In this document: positions 51,668 through 58,691 of the stretch, piece by piece
Numbering within the stretch: the stretch's first letter is position 1
Layout of the letters: every line of letters begins with the position of its first letter
Assembly (NCBI GenBank): GCA_001953215.1
Contig: CP019169.1
Location: 2,418,001 to 2,482,000 of the forward strand
Direction of reading: 5' to 3'
DNA length: 64,000 nucleotides
Source: Betaproteobacteria bacterium GR16-43
GTDB lineage: Bacteria; Pseudomonadota; Gammaproteobacteria; Burkholderiales; Usitatibacteraceae
Position numbers and translations under genes: made by a program
The notes under the pieces: model-generated
The model's database searches: none
Seen by the model: the letters and a program-made list of their open reading frames with translations, nothing else
What the model was told of the DNA's origin: nothing

Positions 51668-51806
51668 GTCAAAGGCGAAAGGCTTCCTCCGCAGATAAAC
51701 ACAGATAAACGCCGATAAAGTCATATAAGTGATTGTTTTATATATTGTCTTTGTTTTTATCGGCGTTTATCCCCGTTTATCTGCGGAGAACGCCTTGGGC
51801 CTTTCA
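51668..51806. repeat. Long palindrome, GTCAAAGGCGAAAGGC family, second copy
   Basis: Begins 5 nt after the Nudix stop. Left arm GTCAAAGGCGAAAGGC + CCTCCGCAGATAAACACAG + ATAAACGCCGAT; right arm ATCGGCGTTTATCC... TTATCTGCGGAG... CCTTT. The centre (~45 nt) is AT-rich, unlike the flanks. It lies between two plus-strand genes, so a terminator or mobile origin fits better than a convergent role. Confidence 0.9.
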
Positions 51807-51826
51807 GTGGGGCCGCCGCCAGGGGC

Positions 51827-51856
51827 TTGACAAAGAACGAACGGTCGTTCTATTCT
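51827..51856 (+). promoter_or_regulatory. tetR-family gene promoter with operator
   Basis: TTGACA (51827-51832), 18-nt spacer, TATTCT (51851-51856); the ATG follows after 6 nt, so leaderless. The spacer holds the inverted repeat AGAACGA-ACGG-TCGTTCT (51834-51851) ending in the -10: a classic autorepression site. Confidence 0.82.
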
Positions 51857-51862
51857 GGGCTC

Positions 51863-52513
51863 ATGAACGCTGCGCACAACTTCCTCCGCCAGGGCACCAA
51901 GGGTGAGTCCACCCGGGCCCAGATCCTCGATGCCGCCGTCGAGATGGCTTCGGAAGGCGGTTTTGAAGCGCTCACTATCGGCTCGCTCGCGGAAAAGACC
52001 GGTTTGTCCAAGAGCGGCCTCTTCGCGCACTTCGGCTCCAAGCTCGAGCTGCAGATCGCCACCCTGGACGAAGCCTCCCGCCGTTTCACCGAGGCTGTCT
52101 TCATGCCGGCGATGAAGATGCCGCGCGGGCTGAAGCGCCTGGGCGCCCTGGTCGAGAACTGGGTCGAATGGCCCGCCCGCGCCGAGCTGAAAGGCTGCCC
52201 GATCAACGCGGCCTCCGAGGAGTACAACCACCAGCCCGGCCCGATGCGCGATGCCGTCCTGGAGCGCCAGCGCCTGCTCGAACGCGAGCTCGCCAAGGCT
52301 GCCCAGATGGCCGTGGACGTCGGCGAGCTGGCGCCCGAAACGGACACGATGCAGATCGCCTTCGAGATCGTCGGCATCGTGCTTTCGTCCTATCGCTGCG
52401 AATTGCTGATGGGCCACGAACTCGCCCAGAAGCGAGCCCTTACGGCGTTCAACCGCCTGATCGACGGCGCGCGTTCGCCGTCCGCGAAAGTCCCAGCGGC
52501 CGCGCGCCGCTGA
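51863..52513 (+). CDS. TetR-family transcriptional regulator
   Basis: A 216-residue repressor. HTH: TRAQILDAAVEMASEGGFEALTIGSLAEKTGLSKSGLFAHFGSK near residues 17-60, with a TetR_C-type ligand domain after. ATG chosen at 51863; the in-frame TTG at 51827 lies in the -35. The gene is followed by a hydrolase, membrane protein and thioesterase in one operon, whose product probably is its effector-related pathway. A second palindrome sharing ACGAACG.TCGT occurs at 52566-52577. Confidence 0.92.
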   Translation: MNAAHNFLRQGTKGESTRAQILDAAVEMASEGGFEALTIGSLAEKTGLSKSGLFAHFGSKLELQIATLDEASRRFTEAVFMPAMKMPRGLKRLGALVENWVEWPARAELKGCPINAASEEYNHQPGPMRDAVLERQRLLERELAKAAQMAVDVGELAPETDTMQIAFEIVGIVLSSYRCELLMGHELAQKRALTAFNRLIDGARSPSAKVPAAARR

Positions 52514-52532
52514 TCCCCTGGAAGGAATGAAC

Positions 52533-53489
52533 ATGACCGTCCCCACACGCTTGTCCACAAATAGCACGAACGTTCGTAACGCTCTGGCACTCGCGTGGAC
52601 GCGCCTGCAGATGGGCGTCTCCGCGGCGCTCGCCCCCGCGCTCGCGATCGATCGGGCGACGACCCTCTTCCTCACGCCGCCACGCTTCGACCACACCCAG
52701 CGCGAACGCGAGCTGCTGGCCACGGGCAAGCCCTACACGGTCGACTCCCCGTACGGCCCTCTCGCGGCGTGGCGCTTCGGCCACCCGGGCCGCCCCGCCA
52801 TCCTGCTGTCGCATGGGTGGGGCGGCCGCGGCGCCCAGTTCCGCGCCTTCGTCCCGGCCCTGCTCGACGCCGGCTACCAGGTCGTCACGTTCGACCACGC
52901 GGCCCACGGCCTCAGCGCGGGGCACGAGGCGTCGCTGCCGCATTTCGTGAAGGACCTCGAGTCGATGGCGCGCGACCTCGACACGCGCGGCGCGAGGATC
53001 GCCGGCGTGATCGGCCATTCGCTCGGTGCCGCGGCGCTGGGCGCCTGGCTGCGCGCGGACCCGCGCAACCTTCGCGTCGTGCTCGTGGCGCCCCCGCACT
53101 CGGTCATCCGGTACTCCGGCCACTTCGCCCGCATGCTGGGACTGCCCGAACGCCTGCGCCGCGAGATGCAATCGCGCATCGAGCGCCGGCTGGGCATCGC
53201 GTGGAGCGAGTACGAATTGCCGCATGCGGTTTCGAGCATCGAAGCCCCGGCGCTCGTGATCCACGACGCGGGCGATCGCGAAGTGTCGCAGGCGAGCGGC
53301 CTCGCCGTGGCGCGCGCGTGGCGCGATGCCCGCTTCGTACCCACCACGGGGCTGGGCCATCGCATGATCCTTCGCAACCCCGAAGTCGTGGCCGATGCCG
53401 TCGATTTCCTCCGCGACGCGGTGCGTTTCGCCCCGCCGCCCGCCTCGAACGAACGCGCCGCGTATCACGCGCCCGCACCGCTGCTCTAG
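52533..53489 (+). CDS. Alpha/beta hydrolase
   Basis: A 318-residue alpha/beta hydrolase. LLSHGWGGRGAQFRAFVPALLDAGYQVVTFDHAAHGLS around residue 90 and the nucleophile elbow GVIGHSLGAAALGAWL near 160, with Asp in HDAGDREV near 249 and His in GLGHRMILRNPEV near 272. ATG 52533 chosen for AAGGA 6 nt upstream; the preceding ATG overlaps that RBS. Substrate unknown. Starts 20 nt after the tetR gene; its 5' codons contain a palindrome like the TetR operator. Confidence 0.9.
   Translation: MTVPTRLSTNSTNVRNALALAWTRLQMGVSAALAPALAIDRATTLFLTPPRFDHTQRERELLATGKPYTVDSPYGPLAAWRFGHPGRPAILLSHGWGGRGAQFRAFVPALLDAGYQVVTFDHAAHGLSAGHEASLPHFVKDLESMARDLDTRGARIAGVIGHSLGAAALGAWLRADPRNLRVVLVAPPHSVIRYSGHFARMLGLPERLRREMQSRIERRLGIAWSEYELPHAVSSIEAPALVIHDAGDREVSQASGLAVARAWRDARFVPTTGLGHRMILRNPEVVADAVDFLRDAVRFAPPPASNERAAYHAPAPLL
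52566..52577. promoter_or_regulatory. Second candidate TetR operator
   Basis: ACGAACGTTCGT, a perfect 12-bp palindrome matching ACGAACGGTCGT of the tetR promoter at 11 of 12 bases. It lies 33 nt inside the hydrolase gene, where bound repressor could block elongation or an internal promoter. Confidence 0.6.
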
Positions 53490-53501
53490 AAGGAGATGAC
53501 C

Positions 53502-53954
53502 ATGAAGACCCGCACCCACGAAGATACCCCCCGCGTCCTGTTCATCGCTCTCGGCCTCTGGGCCGTCGCCACCGTGGTGGCCGCGCTGGAAGGCGTGTTC
53601 TCGAAGCTGGCCCTGGTCGAGCTCGCGGCACTTTCCACCTTCGCCTTCGCGTTCGCGATCGCCACGGCCTACGGAGACCTGTCGCTGCGGCAGTACCTCA
53701 CGCGGGCCCGCACGCGCAGCTTGCTCACCTTCATCGTCGAAGTGGATCTCGGCATCGCGATCGGCACGATGCTGGCCCTGGGGCTCGGGCAGGGCGCCTG
53801 GCAGGTGGCGCTGCTGAAATTCCCGCTCGCGGTGGTCGTCGTCTTCGCCTTGCCGGTGGCCGGCGTCGCCCACGTGCTGCTGGCCGAGCGCCTCCTGCGC
53901 CGCAGCCCGGTTGCGCTGCCCCGCGTCGCGAATCGAGCGGCGATTTCCCGATGA
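53502..53954 (+). CDS. Small membrane protein of the TetR operon
   Basis: A 150-residue protein with four hydrophobic segments (VLFIALGLWAVATVVAALEGVF, ALSTFAFAFAIATAY, LTFIVEVDLGIAIGTMLALGLG, LKFPLAVVVVFALPVAGVA). ATG 53502 chosen for AAGGAG 6 nt upstream. No family recognised. It lies 12 nt after the hydrolase and its stop overlaps the thioesterase start. Confidence 0.82.
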   Translation: MKTRTHEDTPRVLFIALGLWAVATVVAALEGVFSKLALVELAALSTFAFAFAIATAYGDLSLRQYLTRARTRSLLTFIVEVDLGIAIGTMLALGLGQGAWQVALLKFPLAVVVVFALPVAGVAHVLLAERLLRRSPVALPRVANRAAISR

Positions 53955-54379
53955 GCTTGCGTCCCGGGAAGGACCCGGCGGATTTCAACCGCCGCAGCCA
54001 GGGCGCGCTGCCCGGCCTCATGGGCATGCAGGTCACGGAGTTGAAGGAAGGGCGCGTGGTGATCGCCCTCGACGTCCGGCCCGAACTGATGGCGCCGAAT
54101 GGTTTCCTGCATGCCGGGACCATCGTCTCGCTCGCGGATACCGCGGCGGGCTACGCGTGCATCGCGCACCTGCCCGAAGGCGCCGAGAGCTTCACCACCA
54201 TCGAGCTGAAGGCCAACATGTTGGGCACGGCGCGCGAGGGTTCCATCCGCGCCGAGGCCAAGCCCGTGCACCTCGGGAGAACGACCCAGGTTTGGGATGC
54301 GATCGTCTACGCGGGCACTTCGGACAAGCCGCTGGCGCTCTTCCGCTGCACCCAGCTCATCCTCTACCCGAAAAAATAA
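53951..54379 (+). CDS. PaaI-type hotdog thioesterase
   Basis: A 142-residue hotdog-fold protein. The PaaI/YdiI-like core APNGFLHAGTIVSLADTAAGYACI near residue 48 with the Asn and Asp/Glu catalytic residues, and FTTIELKANMLGTAREGSI. Hydrolyses acyl- or aryl-CoA. Coupled to the preceding membrane protein by ATGA, completing the TetR operon. Together with the hydrolase this suggests breakdown of a lipid or aromatic ester, by inference. Confidence 0.9.
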   Translation: MSLRPGKDPADFNRRSQGALPGLMGMQVTELKEGRVVIALDVRPELMAPNGFLHAGTIVSLADTAAGYACIAHLPEGAESFTTIELKANMLGTAREGSIRAEAKPVHLGRTTQVWDAIVYAGTSDKPLALFRCTQLILYPKK

Positions 54380-54399
54380 TTGGGGTCAGACTCCCATTA

Positions 54400-54476
54400 A
54401 AAAATCGGGGTCAGGGTAGAAATATCTGTCGAGGCCGGGGCCTCGTGATGATATTTCTACCCTGACCGCGATTTTT
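54400..54476. repeat. Palindrome, GGGGTCAGGGTAGAAATATC family
   Basis: Arms beginning AAAAATCGGGGTCAGGG and ending TAGAAATATC pair with one mismatch; inside is a second hairpin CGAGGCC-GG-GGCCTCG. Preceded by TTGGGGTCAGACTCCCATT, a partial match to the 9812 family. Its end supplies the stop codon of the convergent GST gene. Confidence 0.93.
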
Positions 54477-55095
54477 ATTTGACCGGTTGGGAGAGCACCA
54501 GCTTCGAGGCCGGACGCGCCTTCATCGCCGCGTACCAGCGTTCGAGGTTCGGGCGGGGCGTGCGCGCGATCGGCAGCCCCAGCCAGCGGTGGGCGGCGCA
54601 GCCTACCGAGATGTCCGCGACCGAGAAGGCTTTCCCCGCCACGAATTCCCGTCCGGCGAGATGGGCGTCCAGCACCGCGGAGAAGGTCTCGCCCTTCACG
54701 CGCGAGGCTTCGATGGCGGCGGCATCGCGCTTTTCCGCCGGAGTGCGGCAAAGCTGCACGAACGCGGTGACCATCGCCGGCGTGTAGCCCGTCGATTGCC
54801 ATTCCATCCAGCGGTCCGCATCGGCTCGCGCGTTCAGCGCCTCGGGCCAGAGCCGCCCGGCCGCATGCTTCGCGGCGAAATAACGCACGATTGCGTTCGA
54901 TTCGTAGAGGACGAACCCGTCGTCGTCGATCACCGGCACGAGGCCGTTCGGATTCATCGCGAGGTATTCGGGCGTGTCGTTGACCCCGAAGGCGCCGCCG
55001 GCGTCGATCCGCTCGTAGGCGAGGCCGAGTTCATCCGCGCACCACACGACCTTCTGCACGTTGACGGACGAGAGCCGTCCCCAGATGCGAAGCAT
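54475..55095 (-). CDS. Glutathione S-transferase family protein
   Basis: A 206-residue GST. LRIWGRLSSVNVQKVVWCADEL at the start, NPNGLVPVIDDDGFVLYESNAIVRYFA and AFSVADISVGCAAHRWL in the helical domain. Related to but distinct from the GST at 16208. It begins immediately after the stop of a small membrane protein gene, so they are co-transcribed. The substrate is unknown. Confidence 0.92.
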   Translation of the reverse strand: MLRIWGRLSSVNVQKVVWCADELGLAYERIDAGGAFGVNDTPEYLAMNPNGLVPVIDDDGFVLYESNAIVRYFAAKHAAGRLWPEALNARADADRWMEWQSTGYTPAMVTAFVQLCRTPAEKRDAAAIEASRVKGETFSAVLDAHLAGREFVAGKAFSVADISVGCAAHRWLGLPIARTPRPNLERWYAAMKARPASKLVLSQPVK

Positions 55096-55344
55096 CTACT
55101 TCGGGGTGCCGGGGAGCTTGGGCGGGGGGATCTCGATGGCGGTCTTGCTGGGTCGATCCGCCGACTTGCCGCGGCTGACGATGATGCCGACGCCCACGAT
55201 GGCCACCAACGCGACGATCGCAATCACGGCAACCACCTGCTTCCGGCTGCCCTGCGAATCCTCGGCCTCGATCTTGTCCACCAGGGAGCGGACGTTCCGC
55301 AACGCCTTCTGTTCGAGGTCTCGTTGTGCGTCGTCATTGCTCAT
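55096..55344 (-). CDS. Small single-pass membrane protein
   Basis: An 82-residue protein: acidic, helical N-terminus (NDDAQRDLEQKALRNVRSLVDKIEAED), one transmembrane helix (VVAVIAIVALVAIVGVGIIV) and a short Pro-rich tail (IEIPPPKLPGTPK). No family recognised. The -10 TATGAT is 6 nt from the ATG, predicting a leaderless transcript that also covers the GST. Confidence 0.82.
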   Translation of the reverse strand: MSNDDAQRDLEQKALRNVRSLVDKIEAEDSQGSRKQVVAVIAIVALVAIVGVGIIVSRGKSADRPSKTAIEIPPPKLPGTPK

Positions 55345-55350
55345 CCGGAT

Positions 55351-55356
55351 ATCATA
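55351..55356 (-). promoter_or_regulatory. -10 box of a predicted leaderless small-protein transcript
   Basis: Minus-strand TATGAT followed by ATCCGG and the ATG at 55344. Confidence 0.55.
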
Positions 55357-55411
55357 GCAGCGTGGTGAAAACGCCGTGCCAAGGCGTCGCCCAACGGAGA
55401 CAGGGAACGCA

Positions 55412-56119
55412 ATGCCAGCCAAGAAGATCGCCATCGTCACGGGGGGCAACCGGGGCATCGGCCTCGAAATCGCCCGCCAGTTGATGAAGGAAGACATTTT
55501 CGTCGTCATCGGGTCTCGGGATCTCGCCAAGGGAGAGGCCGCCGCCGCCGAAGTTCGCGGCCGCCGCTCCAACGTGGTGTCCTACCAGCTTGACGTGAAC
55601 GACACCAAGAGCGTCCGGCGCTTCGTCGAGACGGTCGAGAAGGAACACGGGGCGCCGGGGGTGCTCGTGAACAACGCCGGCGTCTACCCGGAATCGACGG
55701 ACGCGAAGGTGGTCGACACGCCCACGTCCACCTGGCGCGAGACCTTCGAAACCAACCTCTTCGGCGCGGTGCGCATGTGCCGCGAAGTGGTGCCGCTGAT
55801 GAGGAAGCTCCGGGCCGGGCGCATCGTGAATATCTCCAGCGGCCTGGGCCAGCTCCACCACATGGGCGCGGGCAGCCCGGCCTACCGCGTGTCGAAGGCC
55901 GCGTTGAACGCCTTTACGAAGACGCTCTCGGCCGAGGTGGCCGACGCCGGCATCCTGGTCAACTCCATGAGCCCGGGCTGGGTCCGCACCGAGATGGGTG
56001 GGGACGAAGCGCCGCGCTCCGTGGAGGAGGGCGCGGATACGGCGCTGTGGCTCTGCACCTTGCCTTCCAATGGTCCTACAGGGCAGTTCTTCCGGGACCG
56101 CAAGCCGATTCCCTGGTAG
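55412..56119 (+). CDS. SDR-family oxidoreductase
   Basis: A 235-residue SDR of the carbonyl-reductase-like type. Cofactor motif IAIVTGGNRGIGLEIARQL at residues 6-24, NNAGVYPES near 92, Ser in NISSGLGQL and the Tyr/Lys pair in YRVSKAALNAFTKTL near 160. GNRGIG with an Arg after the first glycine motif (SRD) suggests NADPH. AGGGA before the ATG. Substrate unknown; a plant-type menthone/salutaridine-like reductase subgroup is likely from the motif set. Confidence 0.92.
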   Translation: MPAKKIAIVTGGNRGIGLEIARQLMKEDIFVVIGSRDLAKGEAAAAEVRGRRSNVVSYQLDVNDTKSVRRFVETVEKEHGAPGVLVNNAGVYPESTDAKVVDTPTSTWRETFETNLFGAVRMCREVVPLMRKLRAGRIVNISSGLGQLHHMGAGSPAYRVSKAALNAFTKTLSAEVADAGILVNSMSPGWVRTEMGGDEAPRSVEEGADTALWLCTLPSNGPTGQFFRDRKPIPW

Positions 56120-56197
56120 CTGACATCCGTAGCGGGGGAAACATGCAAGTCTGGGCAAATGGTTGAAACTCCCGCCCGGCAATCGCATCTGATCCCC

Positions 56198-57061
56198 ATG
56201 ACTTCCGCCCTATCCAGACTTCGCGCAGGCTTGGTCCTCGGCTCGGCCGTCCTGCTGCTGGCGGCTTGCAGCGTGGGCCGGCTCGCGTACAACAACGCCT
56301 CGCCCGTCGTCACCTACATGGTGGACGACTACTTCGATCTCTCCGGGGACCAGGAAGACTGGGTTCGCACGCGCTTCAGCCGGCTGCAGGCCTGGCACCG
56401 CGAAACGGAGCTGCCGACCTACGAGCGCGACCTGCTCGAGGCCGTGCGCCGCACCGAGCGCCCCCTCACCCTCGAGGACGCGCGTTGGGTGAACAAGACG
56501 CTGCGCAGCTACTACGATCGCGCCGTGGAGCAGGCCCTGCCCGACATGGCCGAACTCCTGCTGCAGCTGGACACGGAGCAGGCCCGCCACTTCGAGCGCC
56601 GCTTCGCCAAGGAAAGCCTCAAGATCGAGAAGGAAACGGCGCGCGGCACCGCCGAGGAGCGCGCCGAGCGCCGCGCCGAGAAGATGATCGACCAGATCGA
56701 GACCTACACCGGCCGCCTCTCCCGCGAACAGCGCGCCCTGGTCGCGCAGGACGTCCGCACGATGGTGGACGTGGCCTACATGCGCCTCGCCGATCGCATC
56801 GTGCGGCAGGAGCTCATCGTGGCGCTGGTGCAGGCGAAGCCGCCCAAGGCGGAATTGGTCGCGGGCCTGCGCCGCGTGCTCATGCAGACCGAATCGTGGC
56901 GCAAGCCCGAGTACACGCAGGCGCTGGCCCGGCGCGACGAGCAGGTCGCCGACATGATGGTCGCGCTCTCGCACACCTGGACGCCGGAGCAGCGCGCTTC
57001 CGTGCAACGCAAGCTGCGCGCCTATCTCAACGACGTCTCGTCGCTGATCGCCGTCCGCTAG
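56198..57061 (+). CDS. DUF6279 family lipoprotein
   Basis: A 287-residue lipoprotein (lipobox LLAAC near residue 25). The mature start VGRLAYNNASPVVTYMVDDYFDLSGDQEDWVRTRFSRL is the DUF6279 signature; the rest is helical with KIEKETARGTAEERAERRAEKMIDQ. Found in many proteobacterial envelopes without known function. ATG 56198 chosen for the short signal. Ends 7 nt before the convergent nag operon; a small CTAGGG/CCCTAG hairpin spans that gap. Confidence 0.88.
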   Translation: MTSALSRLRAGLVLGSAVLLLAACSVGRLAYNNASPVVTYMVDDYFDLSGDQEDWVRTRFSRLQAWHRETELPTYERDLLEAVRRTERPLTLEDARWVNKTLRSYYDRAVEQALPDMAELLLQLDTEQARHFERRFAKESLKIEKETARGTAEERAERRAEKMIDQIETYTGRLSREQRALVAQDVRTMVDVAYMRLADRIVRQELIVALVQAKPPKAELVAGLRRVLMQTESWRKPEYTQALARRDEQVADMMVALSHTWTPEQRASVQRKLRAYLNDVSSLIAVR

Positions 57062-57068
57062 GGTTTCC

Positions 57069-58691
57069 CTAGGCCAGTTCGGAGGCCAGCGCTTCGCTCG
57101 CCGGGTCGAGCAGGTGAACGCTGAGCGGCGTGGGCCGTGCGAAGCCGCGCAGACCCAGCGTCGCGAGCGCGGCCTCGTCGACGGCGGAGGCGACCTTCAC
57201 CACCACCAGCACGCGACCGGCCTTCGCTTCGATCCCCGCGATATTTTCTCGTCCGCCCAGCGACGCCAGCAGCGCACCCGCCGCTCGCCGCGTCGATTCC
57301 GTTGCCGCACCCAGCCGTGCGCGAATGTCGCTCGCGACCTGATCGGCCATCGGCCCGAGCACCACCTGCAGGCCGTTGCCGCCGACCGCGATCATCCCGC
57401 GCGAACCCAGTGCCTTCAGGGCCGGCTCATCGACCTTCGTGCGGTCGGCGAGCACCAGCCGTAGCCGCGTCGTGCACGCATCCACCGTCGTGAGGTTCGC
57501 CGCGCCGCCGAAGGCCGCGATGAAGCCATCGGCCGCGGCCGTGGTTCCCGCTCTCGGGGCCACTGCGGTGGGTTGCGCATCCAGCGGCTCGCGCCCCGGC
57601 GTCCGGAGGTTGAATTTCACGATGCACCAGCGGAAGAGCCCGTAGTAGAGGCCGAAGTAGAGCGCACCCACGGGCAGCAGGTACAGCGGATGCGTGGCCT
57701 TGCCGAAGTTGAGCACGTAGTCGAAGAGCCCGGCGGAGAAGCTGAAGCCCAGGCGCACGTGCAGCAGGTCCATCGTCACCATCGCGAGGCCGGTGAGGAT
57801 CGCATGCATCGCGTAGAGCACGGGTGCGAGGAACATGAACGTGAACTCGATCGGCTCGGTGACCCCGGTCAGGAACGACGTGAGGGCCATCGAGAGCAGC
57901 AGGCCGCCGGTTGCCCGCTTTCGCGAGGGGTGCGCCGTGTGATACATCGCGAGGCACGCGGCGGGGAGCCCGAACATCATCACGGGAAAGAAGCCGCTCA
58001 TGAAGGCGCCCGCGCCGGGATCGCCCGCGAAGAAGCGATTCAGGTCCCCGGTCTTGCCCGCGAATTCGCCGAGGAGGAACCACGCCACGTTGTTGAGGAT
58101 GTGATGCAGCCCCGTGACGATGAGCAGGCGATTCAACGCACCGTAGAGGAAGAGCCCGAAGCCGCCCGCGTCGAGCACGGCACGCGTGAGCGCATCCATG
58201 CCGGCCACGAGCGCCGGCCACGCGAAGCCGAACACGACGGCCACGGCGAGCGCGGCGAAACCCGCGGCGATGGGCACGAAGCGCCGCCCGCCGAAGAACG
58301 CGAGGTAGTCCGGCAGCTTGATGTTGCTGTAGCGGTTGTAGAGCGCGCCCGAGACAACGCCGCAGATGATGCCCAGCGGAACGGAGAGCCGCGAGATTTC
58401 CTTCGCCGGAAGGCCGGCGATCGCCGCCGTGCCGTGCGTCGAGATGAAGTACGCCACCGCGCCGGCGAGGCCCGCGGCGCCGTGGTTCTCGCGCGCGAGG
58501 CCGACCGCCACGCCGATGGCGAAGATCACGCCGAGGTTGGAGAACACCGCGTCGCCGGCCGCGGCGACGAAGGCGATGCCGAGCAGGTCCGGCTGCCCCA
58601 GCCGCAGCAGCAAGCCGGCGATGGGCAGCACGGCGATGGGCAGCATCAGCGCGCGCCCGAGCGATTGCAGGCTGTCGAGCAGGCCTTTCAT
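57069..58691 (-). CDS. nagE: PTS N-acetylglucosamine permease, EIICB with an extra EIIB-like domain
   Basis: A 540-residue membrane permease. The EIIC domain (~1-365) starts LGRALMLPIAVLPIAGLLLRLG and carries the family's ITxxxEPIEF-type motif as LTGVTEPIEFTFMF. EIIB follows with the phosphocysteine in VDACTTRLRLVL near residue 425. A second EIIB-like region (~475-540, GGRENIAGIEAKAGRVLVVVKV) lacks the cysteine. Imports and phosphorylates GlcNAc using the fused EIIA-HPr-EI encoded next door. Starts within the stop of that gene. Confidence 0.93.
   Translation of the reverse strand: MKGLLDSLQSLGRALMLPIAVLPIAGLLLRLGQPDLLGIAFVAAAGDAVFSNLGVIFAIGVAVGLARENHGAAGLAGAVAYFISTHGTAAIAGLPAKEISRLSVPLGIICGVVSGALYNRYSNIKLPDYLAFFGGRRFVPIAAGFAALAVAVVFGFAWPALVAGMDALTRAVLDAGGFGLFLYGALNRLLIVTGLHHILNNVAWFLLGEFAGKTGDLNRFFAGDPGAGAFMSGFFPVMMFGLPAACLAMYHTAHPSRKRATGGLLLSMALTSFLTGVTEPIEFTFMFLAPVLYAMHAILTGLAMVTMDLLHVRLGFSFSAGLFDYVLNFGKATHPLYLLPVGALYFGLYYGLFRWCIVKFNLRTPGREPLDAQPTAVAPRAGTTAAADGFIAAFGGAANLTTVDACTTRLRLVLADRTKVDEPALKALGSRGMIAVGGNGLQVVLGPMADQVASDIRARLGAATESTRRAAGALLASLGGRENIAGIEAKAGRVLVVVKVASAVDEAALATLGLRGFARPTPLSVHLLDPASEALASELA

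Noticed and set aside
51827-51862. TTG at 51827 as tetR start
   Set aside because: This is the TTGACA -35 hexamer and operator region; the ATG at 51863 follows a proper -10.
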